Below are positions 5,787 to 12,359 of a stretch of DNA of 14,470 bases, one piece after another (position 1 is the stretch's first letter; each line of letters opens with the position of its first letter). Both the position numbers and the translations under genes were made by a program. The notes below the pieces were generated by a model. It was not told where the DNA came from, did not search any database, and saw nothing but the letters and a program-made list of their open reading frames with translations. This DNA comes from Spirochaetaceae bacterium (lineage in GTDB: Bacteria > Spirochaetota > Spirochaetia > Treponematales > Breznakiellaceae): NCBI GenBank assembly GCA_031278935.1, contig JAITJK010000250.1, positions 1 through 14,470 on the forward strand, given 5' to 3'.

Positions 5787-7687
5787 TGCAGGGCCCCCTC
5801 CTGGTGGTGGCTACCGGGGAAAAAGGCCGTGGGGGCGGGCATCTGGTCCGATCCTTGGCCCTGGTCCGGTCCCTCCGGGCCTTGTATGTAGAGGCGTATC
5901 TCGCTATCCCAGAGCTCGAAACCCCGGAGGTCTTGGCCCAGAGTGCCCGGCTTATGGGATCGGAAGCGAAGATTGATGCATCCTGGCTTATGGGGGCCAC
6001 CGAAGCTATGAGGAAAGGACGCTGGGAGTGTATTATCCTGGACCGGTTCAGAACCGCCCCGGATGAATTCGAGGGCTGGGCGGCTTTAGGGCCCCTGATC
6101 GGTATTGACGAGGGGGGAGGCAAGCGGGATCGCTTCGATTTTCTCATAGATATGCTTCCCAGTCTTCCTTCCTGGCTTCCTCCCAATATCCTCGCCCCTA
6201 GTCTCCTCCCCCTGCCTGAGAAGCGCCGGTCTTCTTTTGCTGCTCCCCTCAGAGGGCCTTTGAAAATACTGGTGAGCTTCGGCGTCGAAGACCCTCGAGA
6301 GCTTACCCTGCCGGCCTGTCTTGCCGTACACGTGCCGGGTCAAACGGAGACTACCGCCCTTTTCAGTGGGCTTGCGAAGACTGTTCTAAAGGAAACAGTC
6401 CAGGAGAGCCTCCGCACTGCGGGCATCCAGGTTGTGGCGGGTGTGGTGGAACTCCGGGAACAGCTTGCTTCTTATGACCTGGTGATTACCCATTTCGGCC
6501 TTACGGCCTTTGAAAGCCTTGCTGCCCGTGTGCCGGTGTTCCTTATATCCCCTGGGGCCTATCACGAGAAACTTGCGCTCCATGCAGGGTTTATGTCCGG
6601 CGGTGTCGGGGAACAGGGGGCGCGCCAGTTGCGGCGCATCCTGTATAGGGCGCCATCCCTTGCGCTCAATGCTGATGCTCTTAAGGTCTTGGGGGATCGT
6701 TGCGAGCAGCTGCGGGTGCGTTATGGGCTTGATGCCGGCGCTTCCCCCCAAGGACTCGGTGATGTAGTGAAGCACTATACCCTCAGGGCCCCCGCAGCCT
6801 GTCCGATCTGTGGCAATGCTCCTTCGGTTCAGGACCCGGTCCGCGCCCGCTTCCCGGACCGGACCTACCGGCAGTGCCAGCGCTGTGGTATGGTGTATCT
6901 CCTGCGCACTACGGCGCCGCCCATCGAATATGAGAGGGATTATTTTTTTTCCTTTTATAAGCGGCAATACGGCAAAACCTACTTGGAAGATTTTCCGAAT
7001 CTGGTACAAAACGGAAAAAAACGGCTCAAGCATAGCAAGCAGCTCCTCCGGGGAACTCGTGGCAGCTGCGAGGCGGCTCCTACCGAGCCGCAAAGGCGAC
7101 TTTTAGATATAGGCTGTGCCTATGGTCCCTTCCTGGTTGCCGCCCGGGAAGAGGGTTTCTTGCCCTTTGGCATGGACCCTGCGGAAGATGCGGTCCGCTA
7201 TGTGCGGGAGGAACTGCATATTCCCGCCTTCCGAGGGTTTTTCCCGGAGACTCCGGTGCCTGAGGATGTAGCGGCTCCGGGGTTTGACCTTATCTCCCTA
7301 TGGTATGTGCTGGAGCACTTTGAACGGCCGGGGCTGGTGCTTGCCGAGCTGTACCGACTCCTCAAACCGGGGGGCGTCTTGGCCTTCTCTACTCCTTCCG
7401 CTTCGGGTATATCCGGGTGCAAGTCTTTTCGGGCATTCTTGGAACAAAGTCCTGCGGATCATTGGACCCTTTGGCGTCCCGCTCGTACCGGGACTTTGCT
7501 CAAAGGTTTTGGATTTCACGTCAAAAAGGTCGTGGTTTCCGGCCATCATCCGGAGCGGTTTCCTCTGGTAGGCCGGCTTTTGGGGGAAGGGCGGAACAAA
7601 AACACGCTGGTATACGGTCTATGCCTCTGGATAAGTCGTATATTTCATCTGGGCGATACCTTCGAGGTGTATGCCGTCAAAAAATGA
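5783..7687 (+). CDS. Fusion: PseG/SpsG-like domain + zinc ribbon + SAM methyltransferase
   Basis: A 634-residue two-enzyme fusion. Residues 1-330 resemble PseG/SpsG, a GT-B-fold protein that in pseudaminic acid synthesis removes UDP from the sugar: GGGHLVRSLAL (17-27), IILDRF (84-89), IGIDEGG (106-112), ILVSFGVEDP (162-171) and the C-terminal nucleotide-binding segment DLVITHFGLTAFESLAARVP (232-251). Residues ~338-370 are a zinc ribbon (C340, C343, C365, C368). Residues ~438-634 are a class I methyltransferase with motif I LDIGCAYGPF (441-450), the acidic D465, WYVLEHF (507-513) and LLKPGG (526-531). The ribbon-plus-methyltransferase order is common among sugar C- or O-methyltransferases. The start overlaps the spsF stop by 4 nt. 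The fusion suggests hydrolysis and methylation of one intermediate. The PseG half has diverged in its linker-side motifs, so its exact reaction is uncertain. Confidence 0.85.
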   Translation: MMQGPLLVVATGEKGRGGGHLVRSLALVRSLRALYVEAYLAIPELETPEVLAQSARLMGSEAKIDASWLMGATEAMRKGRWECIILDRFRTAPDEFEGWAALGPLIGIDEGGGKRDRFDFLIDMLPSLPSWLPPNILAPSLLPLPEKRRSSFAAPLRGPLKILVSFGVEDPRELTLPACLAVHVPGQTETTALFSGLAKTVLKETVQESLRTAGIQVVAGVVELREQLASYDLVITHFGLTAFESLAARVPVFLISPGAYHEKLALHAGFMSGGVGEQGARQLRRILYRAPSLALNADALKVLGDRCEQLRVRYGLDAGASPQGLGDVVKHYTLRAPAACPICGNAPSVQDPVRARFPDRTYRQCQRCGMVYLLRTTAPPIEYERDYFFSFYKRQYGKTYLEDFPNLVQNGKKRLKHSKQLLRGTRGSCEAAPTEPQRRLLDIGCAYGPFLVAAREEGFLPFGMDPAEDAVRYVREELHIPAFRGFFPETPVPEDVAAPGFDLISLWYVLEHFERPGLVLAELYRLLKPGGVLAFSTPSASGISGCKSFRAFLEQSPADHWTLWRPARTGTLLKGFGFHVKKVVVSGHHPERFPLVGRLLGEGRNKNTLVYGLCLWISRIFHLGDTFEVYAVKK

Positions 7688-7732
7688 CGGCCCGTGCGAG
7701 GCCGGTTGTACAATCAAGAAAGGGAAGATGAT

Positions 7733-9346
7733 ATGCAAGAACGGTTAATGATCTTGGGGGCGGGGGTGATGCAAGGACCTGCTATCAAAATTGCCAAGGC
7801 GTTAGGGCTTGAAACGGTGGTGGTAGATGCGGATCCTCATGCTCCCTGTGTCTCCTTAGCGGATCGATTCGAACAGATCGATTTAAAAGACCAGGAAGGT
7901 GTTGCGGCCTTTGGGCAGTCCCTTAAAGCTGAGGGAGGCTTGGGAGGGATTATGACCGCAGGAACCGATTTTTCGGCTACCGTGGCCTGGGCAGCCGCCC
8001 GGATCGGGCTTCCGGGAATCCCCTATGAGGCGGCCCTCAATGCCTCGGACAAGGAGCGGATGCGCCGATGCTTTGAAGCGGCAAAGCTCCCTTCGCCGAC
8101 ATTCATGGTGGTGGAAGGGGTGCTGCCTGCAACCTTTGCGCCTCCTTTTGGGTATCCGCTGGTGGTTAAGCCCGTGGACAACATGGGCGCCCGAGGTTGT
8201 TGCATGGTTGACTGTCCTGAAATGCTGAATCCTGCGGTGGCCGATGCGCTCAATTTCTCTCGAACCCAACGAGTCATCCTAGAAGCCTACATGGAAGGGC
8301 CGGAATTTTCGGTAGACGCCTTGGTATACCAAGGGGATATTCGTATCTATGGTTTAGCGGATCGGCATATCTTTTTCCCACCCTATTTCATTGAAATGGG
8401 CCATACTATGCCGACCGCCCTAAATACCGCAGAGACTGAAAACCTTCTTGAGGTCTTTAAGGCGGGGGTCCGGGCTTTGGGGATCACCAACGGCGCGGCC
8501 AAAGGTGATATGAAACTCACCGCCCAGGGGCCTATGATCGGGGAAATCGCGGCGCGCCTTTCCGGTGGGTATATGTCGGGCTGGACCTATCCCTACTCCT
8601 CCGGGGTTGAAGTTACCCGGGGAGCCATCCAGATCGCCTTAGGTAGGCCTCCCCAGGGCCTTGAGCCGATCCGCCGGTGGACCAGCGCGGAACGGGCCAT
8701 TATTTCCATCCCCGGTACGGTCCGGAGTGTGCAAGGCAGTGAAGCAGCCCAGGGGCTTACCCATGTACGGGATCTGTTTCTCAAGATTAAAGAGGGAAGC
8801 CGGGTCCGGTTTCCTGAAAACAACGTGAGCAAGTGCGGGAATGTTATCAGCGCAGCACCCACTCGGGAAGCGGCGGTGAGCGCTGCGGAAGAAGCCACCC
8901 GGCGGGTGTTGATCCGCCTTAAAGCGCCGGATACGGAAACTGAGGCATTTCTCGCCGCTGATGCTGGGGACCGGGGCTTTCCTCCGGGGGCATTTCGGGT
9001 TTCCCCAGCCCTTTGTTCCCTCCTTGAGGCTTTTCCAGAACCGGAATATGGGTCTGGAAAAATCCTGGGGTCTCTGGAAACGGCTCAAGTGGTCTTGCTG
9101 CAGTTCCTACCCTTGATCGAATCAGGGCTCCGGGATTATATGGGAAGAACCGTGCAGGAAAGCCTTGACGCGGTGAGGACCCTCACCGGGTTTCCCCTTC
9201 CTTTACGGGAAGCGGACGCCCTGGATGAGCTTCAGCTTCCCGGAACCATGGCGCTAGGCCGCCGTTTTTGGGCCGCTTTGATCCGGGGAGGGTATCAAGG
9301 AGCGGTATATAGGATAGATACCCTGGTATTGCGCCATTTTTGTTGA
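7733..9346 (+). CDS. ATP-grasp ligase/carboxylase-like protein
   Basis: A 537-residue cytoplasmic enzyme of the ATP-grasp superfamily (carbamoyl-phosphate synthase/PurK/biotin carboxylase-like), which joins a carboxylate to an amine, thiol or other nucleophile through an acyl-phosphate. Seen: a Rossmann-like pre-ATP-grasp start (MILGAGVMQGPAIKIAKALG, 6-25), the TAGTDF loop (75-80), the ATP-binding VVKPVDNMGARG (144-155), ILEAYMEGPEFSVD (182-195) and the metal-binding KGDMKLTAQ...GEIAARLSGG region (258-279). Residues ~400-537 form an extra C-terminal domain I do not recognise. I chose ATG 7733, with AGGG at 7721-7724 as ribosome-binding site, over an in-frame GTG at 7694 that has no comparable site. 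It lies 45 nt after the methyltransferase fusion, in the same direction. The substrate is unknown; attachment of an acyl or amino-acid group to the cluster's sugar is a guess. Confidence 0.82.
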   Translation: MQERLMILGAGVMQGPAIKIAKALGLETVVVDADPHAPCVSLADRFEQIDLKDQEGVAAFGQSLKAEGGLGGIMTAGTDFSATVAWAAARIGLPGIPYEAALNASDKERMRRCFEAAKLPSPTFMVVEGVLPATFAPPFGYPLVVKPVDNMGARGCCMVDCPEMLNPAVADALNFSRTQRVILEAYMEGPEFSVDALVYQGDIRIYGLADRHIFFPPYFIEMGHTMPTALNTAETENLLEVFKAGVRALGITNGAAKGDMKLTAQGPMIGEIAARLSGGYMSGWTYPYSSGVEVTRGAIQIALGRPPQGLEPIRRWTSAERAIISIPGTVRSVQGSEAAQGLTHVRDLFLKIKEGSRVRFPENNVSKCGNVISAAPTREAAVSAAEEATRRVLIRLKAPDTETEAFLAADAGDRGFPPGAFRVSPALCSLLEAFPEPEYGSGKILGSLETAQVVLLQFLPLIESGLRDYMGRTVQESLDAVRTLTGFPLPLREADALDELQLPGTMALGRRFWAALIRGGYQGAVYRIDTLVLRHFC

Positions 9347-9379
9347 ACTAAGAACCAGTAGTACGGATATGGGGCCTCT

Positions 9380-10447
9380 ATGCATAACCGGCGTTTCTTG
9401 ATAGGGCTCGTATTTTCCAGTCTTCTCTTGTTATCTGCACAAATCGTGGGATTTGGGGATGAGAGAGTCCTTACCTTAGACGAGACATTGAAGAACCTCG
9501 GTTCTTCAGGCGATGAGGTTACCTTCCGCTGGGATCCCTTTTTCCAGGCCGGAGTTTTTTCCTGGGCGGAACAGTACGTCTCCTTCCGAGTGGGGACCCT
9601 CGGGGAAACGGGCCTGGTCATACGGAACGGCAAGGAAATCCTTTCGTTGCCCACCCCCTATCTTGAGCAGGGAACCTTGCACTTTCCCCTGGCCTTTGTG
9701 AACGCTTTGGATAAGGCCCTGGAAGAGACCCTGGCCCAAGAAGCGCCGGTACAGTTTCGTATTGCCGCAATTGTGGTGGACCCTGGGCACGGCGGTAAAG
9801 ACACCGGAGCCGTGGGAAATCATACCATCAAGGGGAAACCTGTGCGGGTACAGGAAAAGGACCTGGTACTCAAGATTTCCAAAGACCTCCATAGCCGGCT
9901 GTCCCGCAGTTTTCCCGATAAACAGGTTTTATTAACCCGAGACAAAGATACCTTTATCAGCTTGGACGATAGAGTGGCCATCGCCAATGGGATACCCCTC
10001 AAGGACAACGAGGCCACGGTATTCATTTCCATCCATGCCAACGCATCCTTCAATAAACATGTACGGGGCTATGAGGTGTGGTATCTCAACCCTGAGTACC
10101 GGCGGACCCTCATTGACCAGTCGAAATACAAGGATGTGCAAGAGGTTATCCCCATTTTAAACGCCATGCTGGAAGAGGAATTTACCTCTGAGAGCATTAG
10201 GATGGCGGAATCTATTCTGAAACGGTTTGATGAAACCCTGGGCGGTGATTTTCCTTCTCGAGGTATTAAGGAAGAGGAATGGTTTGTGGTGCGGAATGCC
10301 CGGATGCCTTCAGTCTTGGTGGAGTTGGGCTTTCTCAGTAATGAAACGGACGTCACACTTTTAACCGATGACGCCTACCTACAGCACTTTTCAGAAGCCT
10401 TACATAAGGGTATTATGGATTTCGTGAGTGAGTTTGAAGGCTTGTAG
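9380..10447 (+). CDS. Periplasmic N-acetylmuramoyl-L-alanine amidase (Amidase_3)
   Basis: A 355-residue zinc amidase that cleaves the bond between N-acetylmuramic acid and the stem peptide of peptidoglycan. An N-terminal signal sequence (FLIGLVFSSLLLLSAQIVGF, residues 6-25) directs it to the periplasm. Residues ~29-115 form a small beta-rich domain resembling the copper-amine-oxidase-N-like stalks found before amidases. The catalytic domain (~128-350) shows all expected residues: H137 in VDPGHGGKD, E159 in QEKDLVLK, H219 in FISIHAN, and the catalytic glutamate E315 in VLVELGFLSN. An insert around 238-272 between the last two motifs is in the position where AmiB/AmiC-type enzymes carry a self-blocking helix, so activation by a partner is possible. 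It starts 33 nt after the ATP-grasp gene and is 22 nt from the GerMN gene. Roles in cell division or in passage of flagella through the wall are both plausible. Confidence 0.92.
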   Translation: MHNRRFLIGLVFSSLLLLSAQIVGFGDERVLTLDETLKNLGSSGDEVTFRWDPFFQAGVFSWAEQYVSFRVGTLGETGLVIRNGKEILSLPTPYLEQGTLHFPLAFVNALDKALEETLAQEAPVQFRIAAIVVDPGHGGKDTGAVGNHTIKGKPVRVQEKDLVLKISKDLHSRLSRSFPDKQVLLTRDKDTFISLDDRVAIANGIPLKDNEATVFISIHANASFNKHVRGYEVWYLNPEYRRTLIDQSKYKDVQEVIPILNAMLEEEFTSESIRMAESILKRFDETLGGDFPSRGIKEEEWFVVRNARMPSVLVELGFLSNETDVTLLTDDAYLQHFSEALHKGIMDFVSEFEGL

Positions 10448-10469
10448 CCCCTGAGGGCCGCTCTATACA

Positions 10470-11048
10470 ATGGTCGTCATGAGAAGCATGGGCATACTAG
10501 GTAGTGGTACGAGGATAAATAGGAGAAACAAGAGCAGTTTTAGGGTAGGCTTGGTGGTACGGCGCTTGGTGTACCTGCTCCTTTTGGGGGGCTTTGCGTT
10601 CATCCAATTCCGGCATCTGAACCAGGTGCGGAGGACCTTTATCTTCTATAGCTTGGGGGACGGGAAACCGGCGGTAGAGAACCGTCTGCTTTCCCGGTCT
10701 CCTACTGAAGAAATCGCCCTCCGCCGGTATGTAGAGGAGGTCCTTTGGGGGCCGGTTGCACCGGATTCCCTGCCCTTGTTTTCCCGGGAAACTCGGCTCA
10801 GGTCGCTATTATATCGGGATAAGGTGGTATACCTGGATATTTCCGAAGACGCCGCCTTGCCCCTAGAGGAAGCCCCTGGAGGAGATGTCTTTCTGGGTCT
10901 TGATACGCTCCACCGAGGAATCCTGCGGAATTTTCCTGCGGTGCAAGAGGTCAGGCTGTTTATCCAGGGTTATGAGGTGCCGGTCTTGCCCGGTACGGAT
11001 GAGCGGGGAAACGGGGGGCTCTTTGACCGGTTGATGGGGGGAACATAA
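10470..11048 (+). CDS. Membrane-anchored GerMN-domain protein
   Basis: The predicted 192-residue protein has a basic N-terminus, a single membrane segment (LVYLLLLGGFAFIQF, residues 33-47) and a GerMN-like domain outside the membrane (~55-170). GerMN hallmarks are RRYVEEVLWGP (85-95) with PLFSRETRL (102-110), the strand VVYLDISEDA (119-128), LDTLHRGILRNFPAVQEV (144-161) and the closing LFIQGYEV. GerMN domains occur in Bacillus GerM and in many envelope proteins of non-sporulating bacteria, often near peptidoglycan enzymes; their biochemical role is not settled. The pairing with the amidase 22 nt upstream fits that pattern. The start is uncertain: ATG 10470, 10479 and 10488 are all in frame; GAGGG at 10453-10457 lies 12 nt before the first. 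A glycine-rich tail (FDRLMGGT) ends the protein. It appears to be the last gene of the run. Confidence 0.78.
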   Translation: MVVMRSMGILGSGTRINRRNKSSFRVGLVVRRLVYLLLLGGFAFIQFRHLNQVRRTFIFYSLGDGKPAVENRLLSRSPTEEIALRRYVEEVLWGPVAPDSLPLFSRETRLRSLLYRDKVVYLDISEDAALPLEEAPGGDVFLGLDTLHRGILRNFPAVQEVRLFIQGYEVPVLPGTDERGNGGLFDRLMGGT

Positions 11049-11057
11049 TTATTTCAA

Positions 11058-11080
11058 AATTTCCCCAGATTGGAGAAATT
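11058..11080 (+). terminator. Hairpin after the seven-gene run (possible terminator)
   Basis: Arms 11058-11067 and 11071-11080 form a 10-position stem with one C-A mismatch and the triloop GAT, starting 10 nt after the GerMN stop codon. It is not followed by a T-tract on the plus strand (AGGGTAAAAAG follows), so it may end or stabilise the transcript but is not a canonical intrinsic terminator. Confidence 0.35.
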
Positions 11081-11094
11081 AGGGTAAAAAGTCG

Positions 11095-11122
11095 TTGACA
11101 AAAAATTTATATTTTGTATACT
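11095..11122 (+). promoter_or_regulatory. Near-consensus sigma-70 promoter of flaA
   Basis: A perfect -35 box TTGACA (11095-11100) is followed after 16 nt by TATACT (11117-11122), a five-of-six match to the -10 box. The surroundings are strongly AT-rich, unlike the coding sequence. The transcript start would be near 11130, about 40 nt before the flaA ATG. The sheath gene thus appears to use the housekeeping sigma factor, unlike the sigma-28-like site before flaB. Confidence 0.82.
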
Positions 11123-11138
11123 AGTTAATAACTAGTAT
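11118..11138. promoter_or_regulatory. 21-bp perfect palindrome overlapping the flaA -10 box (operator candidate)
   Basis: ATACTAGTTA (11118-11127) and TAACTAGTAT (11129-11138) are exact inverted copies around the single base 11128. The element covers most of the -10 box and the expected transcription start, the usual position of a repressor operator. As RNA it could not form a good hairpin (1-nt loop), so a dimeric DNA-binding protein is the more natural reading. The identity of any regulator is unknown. Confidence 0.6.
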
Positions 11139-11171
11139 GTTAGAATTACAGACAATTGAAAGGAGCTGTGA

Positions 11172-12236
11172 ATGAAACGTATCTTCATTCTTGTCGTCGT
11201 CACGTTGTTGGTAATGGGATCAGTGTTTGCTGAGGAGGCGGTGCTTATCGACTTCTCAAAATTAACGGCTGATATTATGCCCGACCAGAACGACGTGCCC
11301 ACTCAAAACCGTGCGACCTTGATGGACTTTACCAATGAGGCCACCAGCAACTTCACCGCCCGGCAAAAGGTAGCGATGAAATCTTCTTTAGCTATAACCA
11401 ATTGGGATGTGGTGTTTTCTTCTTCTGCACAGAATATCACTACCAAGCATCTGAGTTATACTAAAGAAGCCCCCTCTAAAGAATGGGAAAAGGTGATGGG
11501 TGTTCGTATTCACTTCCCCGTGGAGGCATTTAACGCCTCGGCGGTGGTGAAACCCCCCTTTGACATTCCCGCGTTTGAACCCCCGGCAACCATCGATGAT
11601 GATGGCAATATCGAACCCGGTGAGGAATCAGGCGTTACTGGTCCTAGCCGCTTTGAGGGTGAAGCCGATGATGAAGGCAATCCCGCTGGTGGTTTAGGGG
11701 TGCTCAAAAACGTCGGAACTATTAAGTCCATCGCGGTAAACGCTTATGGCCTTAATTTCCCCCATGCGCTTTCGGTTATCCTGATTGACGACAAAGGGAA
11801 CGAGAAGAGCTTCTTCATGGGCTATCTTAACTTTGAAGGCTGGGGTGAACTCCGGTGGGATAATCCCGCGTATGTGGAAAACGTCCGGAACCGGGAACTG
11901 CGCTTGTATCCCATCTATCCTGATTCAATGCCCTTCGTGAAGTTTGGTGGATTCCGTATTCAGAAGAGCGCCTCAAGTCTCGGCGGAGATTTCATCGGGT
12001 ATTTCAAGGATGTTAAAGTCATCTACGATAAGGCCGTTCTTGATACTGAACGGGATATTGATGATGAAGCCCTGTGGAATATCATCCAGGATCGGGAAAC
12101 CGCCCGGAAGACCGGTGAATTGCAGCGGCTTGGTCAAGCTCAAATCCAGCGGTATTTGGATAAAGAGCGGCAGGCTACCGAAACTACCTTTACTCCCACT
12201 GAGGGTGCTAGCAGCGAGGGAGCTGAAGAAGAATAG
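11172..12236 (+). CDS. flaA: FlaA flagellar filament outer-layer (sheath) protein
   Basis: FlaA-family proteins coat the FlaB core of spirochaete periplasmic flagella and are exported by the Sec pathway. The 354-residue protein starts with a signal peptide (MKRIFILVVVTLLVMGSVFA, cleavage after residue 20). Typical family segments follow: LIDFSKLTADI (25-35), AITNWDVVFSSSA (74-86), VMGVRIHFPV (108-117), VGTIKSIAVNAYGLNFPHAL (181-200), FMGYLNFEGWGELRWDNP (215-232) and the C-terminal FVKFGGFRIQK...FIGYFKDVKVIYD region. Residues ~126-178 are a Pro/Glu/Asp-rich segment with IDDDGNIEPGEE (141-152), which looks like an insert and faintly recalls a calcium-binding loop. The C-terminus is a long helix and an acidic tail (EGASSEGAEEE). 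AAAGGAG at 11159-11165 gives an excellent ribosome-binding site. Treponemes often have several FlaA paralogues, so this may be a divergent member rather than the major FlaA. Confidence 0.9.
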   Translation: MKRIFILVVVTLLVMGSVFAEEAVLIDFSKLTADIMPDQNDVPTQNRATLMDFTNEATSNFTARQKVAMKSSLAITNWDVVFSSSAQNITTKHLSYTKEAPSKEWEKVMGVRIHFPVEAFNASAVVKPPFDIPAFEPPATIDDDGNIEPGEESGVTGPSRFEGEADDEGNPAGGLGVLKNVGTIKSIAVNAYGLNFPHALSVILIDDKGNEKSFFMGYLNFEGWGELRWDNPAYVENVRNRELRLYPIYPDSMPFVKFGGFRIQKSASSLGGDFIGYFKDVKVIYDKAVLDTERDIDDEALWNIIQDRETARKTGELQRLGQAQIQRYLDKERQATETTFTPTEGASSEGAEEE

Positions 12237-12278
12237 TATCTTAAGGTAAGTTTGTTTACCCAGTAGAGTATACCATGA

Positions 12279-12334
12279 ATCAAAGGCTATCTGAGAAATC
12301 TGAGTGGGTTTTTTAGGTAGCCTTTGATCTTTAA
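12279..12334 (+). terminator. Hairpin terminator after flaA
   Basis: A 14-bp stem (ATCAAAGGCTATCT at 12279-12292 with AGGTAGCCTTTGAT at 12315-12328, one G-U) encloses a 22-nt loop containing six T residues. It is followed by the short T-rich tail CTTTAAT. The stem is strong but the tail is weak, so some read-through into the next gene, whose start is only about 30 nt further on, is possible. Confidence 0.6.
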
Positions 12335-12359
12335 TAAATAGGAAAAACTGGGCCGCAGG

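Noticed and set aside
6386..7093. 235-codon open frame on the minus strand
   Set aside because: It is antisense to the PseG/methyltransferase fusion, has no recognisable motif, and long antisense frames are expected in GC-rich coding DNA.
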